From: Desulfosporosinus sp. OT
GTDB taxonomy: Bacteria; Bacillota; Desulfitobacteriia; Desulfitobacteriales; Desulfitobacteriaceae
Assembly: GCF_000224515.1 (NCBI RefSeq)
Contig: NZ_AGAF01000242.1
Location: 1-60,885, forward strand
Direction: 5' to 3'
DNA: 60,885 bases
The position numbers and the translations under genes are program-made. Of this stretch, positions 53,427-60,885 are shown one piece after another. Position 1 is the first letter of the stretch; each line of letters starts with the position of its first letter. The notes below the pieces were generated by a model, which ran no database searches, was not told the DNA's origin, and was given only the letters and a program-made list of their open reading frames with translations.

Positions 53427-55352
53427 ATGGGGCAAAACCTAGCTCAGAAAATACTTACATCGCACTTAGTTGCCGGTGACCTAAAAAAAGGAAACGAAAT
53501 TGCTCTTCGTATTGATCAGACGTTAACTCAAGATGCAACAGGAACGATGGCTTATTTGCAATTTGAAGCCATGGATCTTTCTAGAGTTCAAACCGAGTGC
53601 TCGGTGAGTTATATAGATCATAATACCCTTCAAACAGGGTTTGAAAATGCGGATGATCACGCCTTTCTGCAGAGTGCAGCCGCGCGTTTTGGGGCATATT
53701 TTTCCCGTCCTGGAAACGGAATTTGTCATCAAGTCCATCTTGAACGCTTCGCCAAACCCGGGAAAACTCTGCTTGGATCAGACAGTCACACCCCCACTGC
53801 TGGTGGTATGGGAATGCTCGCCATGGGCGCCGGAGGACTTGATGTTGCCGTAGCGATGGGCGGAGGAGCTTTTTATCTGCCTAACCCCAAAGTTCTTCGC
53901 GTCTGGCTTACCGGTCAACTCTCTGATTGGGTTTCCGCTAAAGATATTATTTTAGAAATACTTCGCACTCTCACGGTAAAAGGGGGCGTCGGGAAAATAA
54001 TCGAATACGCTGGACCGGGCGTTAAAACCCTTACTGTCCCAGAACGGTCAACTATCACAAATATGGGAGCAGAATTAGGTGCGTCTTCTTCAATCTTTCC
54101 CAGCGACGAACAGACGCTTCGTTTTTTAGAAGCCCAGGGGAGAGCTCAAGATTTTGTCCCTCTTTCTGCTGATGAGGATGCTACTTATGATGAAGAACTG
54201 AAAATTGATCTTTCCTTGCTTGTACCGATGGTGGCCCAGCCCCATAGTCCAGATAATGTGGTTTCTGTAAGTGAGCGATCTAACCTCCCCGTGCAGCAAG
54301 TAGCCATCGGAAGTTGTACGAACTCTTCATATCAAGACTTAATGCGTGTTAGTCAAATCCTTAAAGGAAAACGTGTTCATCCGGGCGTAAGCTTAGTAAT
54401 TTCTCCTGGGTCCCGTCAAGTCTTAAGTATGCTTGCTAACAATGGCGCTTTGACAGACCTCATCGATAGTGGAGCACGACTTCTTGAATCCACCTGCGGT
54501 CCATGTATCGGCATGGGGCAGTCTCCCGTATCTAAAGCCGTCTCGGTTCGAACTTTTAACCGCAATTTTGAAGGGCGCAGTGGAACGCAAGATGCTTCGG
54601 TCTTTCTGTCCAGCCCGGAAGTCGCGGCAGCCTGTGCCTTGACAGGATTTTTAACCGATCCCCGAACGTTGGGACTCCCACCCTCCGTAAATTTTCCCGA
54701 ACGCTTTAGAATTGATGACAGCATGATTCTGCCACCTGGCGATCCTAAAACCCCGATTCGACGCGGTCCCAACATTCAACCACTTCCCCTCGCCCCAGTA
54801 CTGGATGACATGCTGGACTTACCCATTATTTTAAAACTTGGGGACAATATAACGACAGACGACATCATGCCCGCCGGATCTAAAATTCTTCCTCTCCGTT
54901 CGAACATCCCGGCAATTTCCGAATACACCTTTCACAAAATCGATGCTCAGTTTGCTGCCAAGGCCAAGGCCTTAAAGCAAAGCATCATCGTCGCAGGCCA
55001 CAATTACGGTCAAGGTTCAAGTCGTGAACACGCCGCCCTTGCTCCCATGTATCTAGGACTGCGAGTTGTTTTGGCCCAGAGTTTTGCCCGCATCCATCGT
55101 GCTAATCTGATTAATTTTGGTATTCTTCCTCTGACCTTTGTCAACGAGCAAGACCTTGACCGCCTTCACTCAGGATTGATTTTACACCTTTCGAATTTGC
55201 ATCAAGCGATTCAAACTCCTGACTCTTTCACTCTTACTCTCGATGATGACTCAAACCCGATTTGGGTCAGACACGATCTCACTGAACGTCAAGCCAAGAT
55301 CCTGCTTGCAGGGGGCCTTTTGAATTCGACTAAATATTCTGTTAATGTTTGA
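53427..55352 (+). CDS. Aconitate hydratase (single-chain)
   Basis: 641 residues from the ATG at 53427 (AAAGGAGGA upstream). Iron-sulfur ligands: one Cys in GSCTNSSYQDL and two in STCGPCIGMG. Active-site sequences GSDSHTPTAGGMGMLAMGAG and the swivelling-domain NYGQGSSREHAALAP. This length corresponds to the short bacterial/archaeal aconitase group (citrate to isocitrate) rather than LeuCD, since both domains are fused. It stands alone. Confidence 0.92.
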   Translation: MGQNLAQKILTSHLVAGDLKKGNEIALRIDQTLTQDATGTMAYLQFEAMDLSRVQTECSVSYIDHNTLQTGFENADDHAFLQSAAARFGAYFSRPGNGICHQVHLERFAKPGKTLLGSDSHTPTAGGMGMLAMGAGGLDVAVAMGGGAFYLPNPKVLRVWLTGQLSDWVSAKDIILEILRTLTVKGGVGKIIEYAGPGVKTLTVPERSTITNMGAELGASSSIFPSDEQTLRFLEAQGRAQDFVPLSADEDATYDEELKIDLSLLVPMVAQPHSPDNVVSVSERSNLPVQQVAIGSCTNSSYQDLMRVSQILKGKRVHPGVSLVISPGSRQVLSMLANNGALTDLIDSGARLLESTCGPCIGMGQSPVSKAVSVRTFNRNFEGRSGTQDASVFLSSPEVAAACALTGFLTDPRTLGLPPSVNFPERFRIDDSMILPPGDPKTPIRRGPNIQPLPLAPVLDDMLDLPIILKLGDNITTDDIMPAGSKILPLRSNIPAISEYTFHKIDAQFAAKAKALKQSIIVAGHNYGQGSSREHAALAPMYLGLRVVLAQSFARIHRANLINFGILPLTFVNEQDLDRLHSGLILHLSNLHQAIQTPDSFTLTLDDDSNPIWVRHDLTERQAKILLAGGLLNSTKYSVNV

Positions 55353-55422
55353 TATCCAAAGCTTGTTCTGTTATATAAAAGCATGATATGATGATTTTAT
55401 ATTTAGAAAAGAGGTGTATTTA

Positions 55423-55920
55423 ATGCTCACTGAAGAGGATCGTAAACTACTCAAACTCATTGAGGAGGATTGCCGATTAACACCTGAGGCACTTTCCATT
55501 CAAACAGGATTGACGCCTGAATACATCACTCAAAGAATCAGCGATTGGGAAAAAGAAAAAGTGATTGTCGAATATCGGCCGCTGATCAACTGGGAGAGAA
55601 CCGGTGATGTATCAGTATCCGCCCTTATTGAAGTTAGAGTCTTACCACAGCGGGGCTATGGTTTTGACAAAGTAGCTAAACGGTTGCAAAAATATCCCGA
55701 GATCAAGTCCTTATTTCTGATGTCTGGCGGGTATGACCTGGCTCTGCTCATCGAAGGTAAAACAATGCAAGAAGTCGCCCTTTTTGTCGCCGAAAAATTA
55801 GCTCCACTTGAACATATTCAGAGCACAGCTACCCATTTTGTGCTGCGCTGCTATAAGCAAGACGGGATCGAGCTTATGGGAGAGGAAGAGACGCTGCAAC
55901 GTCTGGTGGTGTCGCCATGA
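55423..55920 (+). CDS. Lrp/AsnC family transcriptional regulator
   Basis: 165 residues from the ATG at 55423 (AAAGAGGTG upstream). Winged HTH (about 1-60) and RAM ligand-binding domain (about 70-150, SALIEVRVLPQRGYGFDKVA and FLMSGGYDLALLIEGKT). Such proteins respond to amino acids. It overlaps the aminotransferase gene by 4 bp, so both are coupled and the regulator likely senses the enzyme's substrate or product. Confidence 0.93.
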   Translation: MLTEEDRKLLKLIEEDCRLTPEALSIQTGLTPEYITQRISDWEKEKVIVEYRPLINWERTGDVSVSALIEVRVLPQRGYGFDKVAKRLQKYPEIKSLFLMSGGYDLALLIEGKTMQEVALFVAEKLAPLEHIQSTATHFVLRCYKQDGIELMGEEETLQRLVVSP

Positions 55921-57080
55921 ATCGATATCTCGCCTCCCATGTCGAAAACCTGCCCCCCTCTGGAATCCGCAAATTTTTTGATCTTGTGGCAACGATGAAA
56001 GACGTCATTTCTTTAGGGGTTGGAGAACCAGATTTTGTGACTCCTTGGATAGTACGCGAAAGTGGCATTTTTTCTTTAGAACAGGGACAGACCATGTATA
56101 CTAGCAACGCCGGACTCTTTGAGCTGCGTGAAGAGCTTGCGCACCATTTAGCAACGACTTTAGGTCTTTCCTACAATCCACTCGATGAGATTCTGATTAC
56201 CTCTGGAGCGAGCGAAGCCGTTGACCTCGTGATGCGTGCCGTTCTCGCACCTGGAGATGTGGTCTTAGTTCCTAATCCATCCTATGTATCCTATGGGCCT
56301 TGCGCAACATTAGCCGGTGCAAATGTCCACTACATTCCGACCCATGCTAAAGAAGATTTTCGTTTACGCGTTGAAGACTTAGCCCAGGCATATACTCCCA
56401 AAGCTAAACTCCTTGTCCTTTCCTACCCAAACAATCCGACCGGGGCAATCATGAGTCGAGAGGATCTGCTCCCCATTGCGGACTTTGTGGCTAAACATGA
56501 TCTTCTTGTTCTGGCCGATGACATTTATTCGGATCTCACTTATGGCGGAACGCATGTGTCTTTCGCTAGTCTACCCGGCATGCATGATCGAACTCTCTTT
56601 GTCAGCGGCTTCTCCAAATCCTACGCCATGACCGGCTGGAGAATTGGTTATGTTGCTGGACATAAAGACTTGGTCGCCGGTTTGACAAAAATCCATCAAT
56701 ACACAATGCTTTGCGCTCCCATTATGGGCCAATTCGCCGCCTTAGAAGCGTTACGTTCTGCCTCCGAAGAGAGAGATGAGATGGTCAATGCCTATGACCG
56801 ACGGCGTCGCCTGATGGTCCACGGCTTTCGGCAGATGGGTCTGGACTGTTTCGAACCTTTAGGCGCTTTTTATGTTTTTCCTGAAATTACTAAAACGAAG
56901 ATGACCTCTGAAGAGTTCGCCGAAGAACTCTTAAAAGAAGAAAAAGTAGCTGTCGTTCCTGGGAACGCCTTTGGGCCTTCCGGCGAAGGACATATTCGCT
57001 GTTCATATGCTTATTCTACAGAGCAGCTTCAGGAAGCCCTCAAACGAATTGCTCGTTTTGTGCAACCCCGCATTAGTTAA
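55917..57080 (+). CDS. PLP-dependent class I/II aminotransferase
   Basis: 387 residues, fold-type I. The PLP lysine is in SGFSKSYAMTGWRIGY; other conserved elements are SYPNNPTGAIMS, DDIYSDLTY and VPGNAFGPSGEGHIRCSYA. The group includes aspartate/aromatic aminotransferases and Bacillus PatA-like enzymes. The substrate is uncertain. It is regulated with, or by, the Lrp-type gene. Confidence 0.93.
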   Translation: MNRYLASHVENLPPSGIRKFFDLVATMKDVISLGVGEPDFVTPWIVRESGIFSLEQGQTMYTSNAGLFELREELAHHLATTLGLSYNPLDEILITSGASEAVDLVMRAVLAPGDVVLVPNPSYVSYGPCATLAGANVHYIPTHAKEDFRLRVEDLAQAYTPKAKLLVLSYPNNPTGAIMSREDLLPIADFVAKHDLLVLADDIYSDLTYGGTHVSFASLPGMHDRTLFVSGFSKSYAMTGWRIGYVAGHKDLVAGLTKIHQYTMLCAPIMGQFAALEALRSASEERDEMVNAYDRRRRLMVHGFRQMGLDCFEPLGAFYVFPEITKTKMTSEEFAEELLKEEKVAVVPGNAFGPSGEGHIRCSYAYSTEQLQEALKRIARFVQPRIS

Positions 57081-57093
57081 ACTTTGGACAATC

Positions 57094-57130
57094 AGAAAAG
57101 GCGAATCGGTCAAACCGATTCGCCTTTTCT
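57094..57130 (+). terminator. Terminator after the aminotransferase gene
   Basis: AGAAAAGGCGAATCGGT and its perfect complement around a CAA loop, starting 14 bp past the stop codon; the 3' arm ends in CCTTTTCTGTT. Confidence 0.9.
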
Positions 57131-57255
57131 GTTATTGGGTCGGTTCTTACTTGCAGATTCAGATTCGCTCCAATAAAGGAAGTTTCGATGGCTTTGAGGG
57201 TTGACGGGAATCGGCTGAACTTGCAAGAGGGGACTTTATTTTTGCTTGCCTCCCG

Positions 57256-58257
57256 TTAGAGATATGGAGAAATAATGGGGGGTATTGATTTATCTTTTTT
57301 GTGTTCTGACAACCAAGGTTTTAAACGACAGTCTTGAACATTTTGCATGGCTAAATAGGCATTTCTCTGAAGAATTGCTTTTCCACGCCACCCAGCCGCG
57401 GTTACTTGAAAGCGTTCCTGAAACTCTCTTTTGGATAAATTGAGAGTTTCGAGTAAATCTACTCCTCGTCGGTGCGAGAATGGGGATGAATCCGTTTGTT
57501 CCTCCTTAAGCCTTTTTTGATTGTGGGGACAAACGTCTTGGCAAGAGTCGCAGCCGAAAATTCGTAAGCCTAGGCGCTTGCACTCCTCGGGAGAAAGTGT
57601 CTCCTTTCTTTGGGTAAGATAAGAGACGCAGTCTTTTGACGCGAATGGCTCATTTCCTATGATGTGTGCCGGACATACTTCAACACAGCTTTGACAGACT
57701 CCACATTGATCGGGGATAGGGCGGTCTGATGCAATCTCACGATCCAACAGGAGCAGAGCTAAGACAACAAACGAGCCGTATCCTGGAATAATGAGCTGTT
57801 GGTTGCGGCCAATCCAGCCAATCCCGGCCCGAACTGCAAAAGCACGCTCAACAAGAGGTCCTGTATCCACTTGCCAACGAGGAGTTCCCGGCCACCCGTT
57901 GGTAAGCATAATATCTACCAGCCGATTCAATGTTTGCCGGAGAACACGATGATAGTCCTCGCCAACTGCTGAGCGTGCAATCACTCCCTCACCTTCTTGA
58001 GGAGGAAGCGTGTAAGGAAGCGGATAGGCTAAGGCCGCAATGGTCCGGCAATCTTGCCACCCCGCCTTCGGATCAATCCGCTGCTTAACTTCCTTCCCCT
58101 CAAAAGGTGTAGCTAACCCTCGATCAATTCGGTCCTGTAGCAATTGATCTAACCCGTCCACTGGTTCGGCCGAAGTAAATCCAATCGCTACAAAGCCTAA
58201 TTCACATCCCCATTTTTTTATGTTTATTTTCCAGCGCAGTTGTTCATCTGAATCCAT
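57256..58257 (-). CDS. queG: Epoxyqueuosine reductase
   Basis: 333 residues. The N-terminal cobalamin-binding domain contains the conserved GWIGRNQQLI region; two [4Fe-4S] clusters follow: CGVCQSCVEVCP and CDSCQDVCPHN with separate Cys residues. Reduces epoxyqueuosine to queuosine in tRNA with a B12 cofactor. The shorter form without HEAT repeats. Preceded by GGAGGAA. Confidence 0.95.
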   Translation of the reverse strand: MDSDEQLRWKINIKKWGCELGFVAIGFTSAEPVDGLDQLLQDRIDRGLATPFEGKEVKQRIDPKAGWQDCRTIAALAYPLPYTLPPQEGEGVIARSAVGEDYHRVLRQTLNRLVDIMLTNGWPGTPRWQVDTGPLVERAFAVRAGIGWIGRNQQLIIPGYGSFVVLALLLLDREIASDRPIPDQCGVCQSCVEVCPAHIIGNEPFASKDCVSYLTQRKETLSPEECKRLGLRIFGCDSCQDVCPHNQKRLKEEQTDSSPFSHRRGVDLLETLNLSKREFQERFQVTAAGWRGKAILQRNAYLAMQNVQDCRLKPWLSEHKKDKSIPPIISPYL

Positions 58258-58333
58258 GTTTCCTCCTCGAGGTTAAGTCACCCGTAAATCTCCTTATACT
58301 TTGCGACCAAATTTTGTCAGATAGAGCTAAAAG

Positions 58334-59419
58334 CTATGAGACATAACTAAAATCAACCGATTGAACAAACCGAGTCAGATCTTCTAGTAAATCACAGAAC
58401 TGTTCATCGCAGAGGTAGTTTCCGTACTTATCAAACAAAATCCTGATAAGTGGACGACTTGGATAATTTTGATGAATTGCGATGACTGTCCCTATTTCCC
58501 CGGTATTTAAGGTGACTACTGATCTTTGCGGGTAGAGTATTAAGCACTGTCTAAAGCTTTTCACAATATCTTCATTGAACTCTTTCCCTGACCCGGCAAT
58601 AATTATTTCTAAGGCATGATAAGGAGGCAAGCCTTTTCGATAGGGTCGATCAGCGACAAGGGCATCAAAGACATCAGCTACTGCAACAATTTGGGCGTTA
58701 ATATTAATTGCCCTTTGCCTTAAACCATCGGGATAACCCTTGCCGTTCCAGCGCTCATGATGATGACGGACAATACTGAGGGCTTCACTTGGCAGCCCAG
58801 AAAATTTGAGCATTTCCTCTCCTATAACTGGATGACTTTTCATTATTTCGAATTCCCCTTCAGTTAACGCTGCTGGTTTGTTAAGGATTTTAAGCGGTAT
58901 GGTGCTTTTACCAATATCATGGAAAATAGCTCCTACAGTCAAGTCTCGTAGTATTTGTCCATTATACCCCATTTGAGATCCTATAAGTGCGGCAATAATC
59001 GCCACATTTATAGAATGAATGTAAGTGTAATTATCAAATATTCGAAATTCATTTAGATCTATGTAAACCTGACTAGCTCTTTCTAATTCATTTATAATCC
59101 TGTCGACCATAGCATAAGTTTCTTTTAAACGTCCAACACTGAAAAGACAAGTATCCTCAAATATTTCTCGTATATAACCTATAATATCCTGATATTCTGA
59201 GTTGGAAAATTTATGCGTTTTTTGAGGTGCATGCGATTTCTCTAGGTCGTACTTCAAAGTGTAAAGCTGGCGCCGTTGAAGAAGTTCTCGAATGTTCTGG
59301 GTGATTGGCTTTCCTTTAGATAACAGTAGTATTCCCTGATTATCAAACAGATCAATCGCTGAGGGTTCGCCAATTACTAGGTTGGTTGATAATGGTTCTA
59401 AATGGGTTCTCAAAACCAA
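58334..59419 (-). CDS. HD-GYP domain protein, c-di-GMP phosphodiesterase
   Basis: 361 residues. The N-terminal region (1-95) is unusual, and the HD-GYP domain covers about 100-290: IFHDIGKSTIP (HD), HHHERWNGKGYPDGL (the GYP motif) and ADVFDALVADRPYRKG. The metal ligands are all visible, so it should hydrolyse c-di-GMP. The start is TTG at 59419 or, with better spacing from AAGGAGGG, TTG at 59413. Located downstream of a c-di-GMP-I riboswitch and terminator, so the enzyme that removes the signal is itself controlled by it. Confidence 0.93.
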   Translation of the reverse strand: MVLRTHLEPLSTNLVIGEPSAIDLFDNQGILLLSKGKPITQNIRELLQRRQLYTLKYDLEKSHAPQKTHKFSNSEYQDIIGYIREIFEDTCLFSVGRLKETYAMVDRIINELERASQVYIDLNEFRIFDNYTYIHSINVAIIAALIGSQMGYNGQILRDLTVGAIFHDIGKSTIPLKILNKPAALTEGEFEIMKSHPVIGEEMLKFSGLPSEALSIVRHHHERWNGKGYPDGLRQRAININAQIVAVADVFDALVADRPYRKGLPPYHALEIIIAGSGKEFNEDIVKSFRQCLILYPQRSVVTLNTGEIGTVIAIHQNYPSRPLIRILFDKYGNYLCDEQFCDLLEDLTRFVQSVDFSYVS

Positions 59420-59433
59420 ATTCCCTCCTTATA

Positions 59434-59464
59434 AAACAAAAACGCCGAATTCAATAAATCGGCG
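59434..59464 (-). terminator. Riboswitch expression-platform terminator
   Basis: Minus strand: CGCCGA and TCGGCG around a 10-nt loop, followed by GTTTTTGTTTT, between the aptamer and the HD-GYP start codon. Confidence 0.85.
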
Positions 59465-59476
59465 ACAAATTTTTGT

Positions 59477-59562
59477 TCGGTAACCCGGCTATCTTCCACT
59501 CTAAGGTGTGGGAGACCCGTGGCTTTGCGTCCTCAGCTCTCACTGAGTTTGCCTTTATCGCA
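59477..59562 (-). promoter_or_regulatory. c-di-GMP-I (GEMM) riboswitch
   Basis: The minus strand shows the GEMM signature in order: AAAGGCAAAC, GGACGCAAAGCCACGGG, then TAGCCGGGTTACCG. The two hairpins (CTCAGTGAGAGCTGAG and a stem ending in TCTCCCACACCTTAGAGTGG) pack together in this class. The base equivalent to G20 of the Vc2 aptamer is G, which favours c-di-GMP over cGAMP. A terminator follows at once, so control is probably transcriptional. Confidence 0.93.
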
Positions 59563-59884
59563 GAATATTAAGTTAATTCCAGCAAAAGCGCGCTAGGTCC
59601 TATTCAAAGTAGGCCACTAGTACTACTGAAATATAGCATGTTCTACAATAAAATACAATATTTGTTCAAAACGTATTTTTAATCATTTATATCACTTTTC
59701 AGCCATAAATTCGACAATTTTCATTATTTTTAATATTCACCCATTTTTTCAAAATTATCTAATCCTTTTTAAGCAAATTAATAGCAAGAACTTCTTCTCG
59801 ACACATCTGGTGTTTCTCTCCAACTTGACTATCAATTAGTAATATACCCTGCGTAAATTGACAGGTTCTCCTGAATTATAGAAA
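59563..59884. other. Region upstream of the riboswitch
   Basis: AT-rich; contains the promoter for the riboswitch transcript. No gene is seen. Confidence 0.3.
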
Positions 59885-59924
59885 TATGCCCAAGAGACCA
59901 CCATACGCTTGCCTCTTGGGCATA
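59885..59924 (-). terminator. Terminator after the rubredoxin-flavin reductase gene
   Basis: TATGCCCAAGAG and its perfect complement with a 16-nt loop, on the minus strand past the stop codon at 60011; ATATTTC follows. Confidence 0.75.
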
Positions 59925-60010
59925 AATAACTTTGAAAACAGTAGCTAAAAGGAGTTGAACCTATCCCCTCTAATTTTCTAATGTATTAAATGTTATTAAA
60001 TGTATTAAAT

Positions 60011-60658
60011 TTATTTACTTGCTCTAAAGTAAGCGTAAGTCATTGGATCGCCTTCTTGAAGGATCTCCCCAGCGGTAACGTCCGCAAGAAATAACGTATG
60101 TGTCCCCGCATCCAGTTGCCCCACGACCGAGGCTTCCATGGTTACAAGCACATCATTAAGCAAAAGAACTCCTGACTCTCCACGATGGACCGCCAAACCC
60201 TCAAACTTGTCGACATCGCGACCTGTTCGATATCCAAACCTGCGCGCATAGTCGTGACCAGTTTGATTAAGCACTGAAACACCAAACTTCCCACTCTTTT
60301 GGATTAATTCATGGGTATAATTCAATTTATTGATCCCAATGGCCAATCTGGCTGGCTCAGCTGTGATTTGGAAACAGGTGTTCGCACATTGACCATTGTC
60401 CCTTCCTTCAGCCTGTGCTGTAATAATATAAAGGCCGTATGAAATTCGGTAAAGAGCTTGACGAATTGCTGCTTCTCTATCCGGCTGAACTACTATTGGC
60501 TTAGCGTTTGATTTTACTTCAGGGGACATACTTGCTTCATCCACTTGAGATACAAGCTCAAAGAAACTTGCATCTACACCACAAATTGGACAGACGTCTG
60601 GTGGATTTTCGCCATTATGGATATAACCACATACGGTACAGCGCCATTGTTTTTCCAT
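60011..60658 (-). CDS. Rubredoxin-flavin reductase fusion (Hrb-like)
   Basis: 215 residues. N-terminal rubredoxin (WRCTVCGYIHNGENPPDVCP, then CGVDAS; Cys pairs CxxC and CPxCG), linker, and a flavin-reductase/FMN-binding split-barrel domain (about 65-210, GLYIITAQ and NGQCANTCFQITAEPARLAI). In Moorella and relatives the high-molecular-weight rubredoxin passes electrons to a flavodiiron protein for oxygen or NO reduction. AGGAGGGGC lies before the ATG. No flavodiiron gene is next to it here. Confidence 0.92.
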   Translation of the reverse strand: MEKQWRCTVCGYIHNGENPPDVCPICGVDASFFELVSQVDEASMSPEVKSNAKPIVVQPDREAAIRQALYRISYGLYIITAQAEGRDNGQCANTCFQITAEPARLAIGINKLNYTHELIQKSGKFGVSVLNQTGHDYARRFGYRTGRDVDKFEGLAVHRGESGVLLLNDVLVTMEASVVGQLDAGTHTLFLADVTAGEILQEGDPMTYAYFRASK

Positions 60659-60682
60659 TGAAGCCCCTCCTTTATTTAAACA

Positions 60683-60711
60683 AAAATAACATTATAATTG
60701 TTCTAAGTCAA
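60683..60711 (-). promoter_or_regulatory. Promoter with PerR-like box before the rubredoxin gene
   Basis: Minus strand: -35 TTGACT (60706-60711), 17-bp spacer, -10 TATTTT (60683-60688). The spacer contains TTAGAACAATTATAA (60692-60706), 13 of 15 matches to the PerR consensus TTATAATNATTATAA. Confidence 0.6.
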
Positions 60712-60805
60712 GATTATTTTTCCCGAACTCACAATTTATTCCATACATATGGATCCGATAGTGACCTCTCCGTTACTATGTTCCATTTCTAAACTCTTAT
60801 AGTTA

Positions 60806-60883
60806 TTACATTTTCTTATTCCATAATAGTCTATACTCCCGTTCAAGCAATTGAAGGTCGGTCAGTTCATACTTAGAGTTCAT
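60806..60883 (-). CDS. Small ORF or C-terminal end of a gene running past the window edge
   Basis: 25 codons, MNSKYELTDLQLLEREYRLL and more, then TAA. The residues look protein-like (charged amphipathic helix). The window ends two bases upstream of this ATG, so it may be the end of a longer gene. Family unknown. Confidence 0.3.
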   Translation of the reverse strand: MNSKYELTDLQLLEREYRLLWNKKM

Positions 60884-60885
60884 CA

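Overview
The window (about 61 kb, moderately AT-rich) looks like chromosome from an endospore-forming anaerobic member of the Firmicutes/Clostridia, most like Desulfosporosinus or Desulfitobacterium. The support is a GerA-type germinant receptor operon, an alpha/beta-type SASP, YtaF, a SleL-like GH18 hydrolase and a DUF3231 coat-like protein (sporulation), together with a rubredoxin-flavin reductase, single-chain aconitase, QueG and a c-di-GMP riboswitch. The genus is inferred from protein style, not from a search. No phage, IS element, CRISPR array or rRNA is visible. There is one tRNA (Leu, anticodon CAA).

Layout. 0-13.5 kb (minus strand): MarR regulator, CsoR/CstR-like repressor, lytic transglycosylase, coaE, ytaF, an ABC-F protein, a gerB-gerA-gerC operon, mutM and polA. 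The common polA-mutM-ytaF-coaE neighbourhood is split by the ger and ABC-F genes, and the polA promoter exists in a second copy in front of the ABC-F gene. 13.7-16.3 kb (plus): HicB-like protein, TrmB-type regulator, EamA transporter. 16.6-36 kb: a surface/envelope region with a peptidase, an atypical orphan response regulator, a seven-repeat protein, a lipoprotein, a five-gene glycosyltransferase operon (GT39, GT2, GtrA, GalU, second membrane GT), a DUF4405 membrane protein, an ECF sigma/anti-sigma pair, DUF4153, an NhaC antiporter and an OmpR-type two-component system. 36-40.7 kb: MarR plus MFS exporter with a structured leader, DUF3231, a broken membrane-protein gene and a 47-aa ORF. 40.9-53.2 kb (minus): tRNA-Leu, accA, accD, coaD, dnaE, a CBS/hotdog regulator, SASP, UPF0173 hydrolase, GH18, tagO, trmL and an FmdB zinc ribbon. 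53.4-57.1 kb (plus): aconitase, Lrp regulator, aminotransferase. 57.2-60.9 kb (minus): queG, HD-GYP gene behind a c-di-GMP-I riboswitch, and rubredoxin-flavin reductase.

Main observation. Four promoters in the 17-36 kb region share one architecture: four to six copies of TTCAG (or a close variant) at an exact 11-bp period, with the start of the last copy exactly 15 bp upstream of a -10 hexamer. They stand in front of the two-component operon itself, the orphan response regulator, the glycosyltransferase operon and the DUF4405 gene. I infer a local regulon in which an OmpR-family regulator binds tandem direct repeats and activates a surface-glycosylation cassette and its own genes.

Sequence quality. 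Five genes (galU, nhaC-like, a DUF-type membrane gene, accD, dnaE) are broken by single-base length differences in A/T homopolymers. Two of them are normally essential, so read errors are the simplest explanation and the broken frames should be treated with caution.
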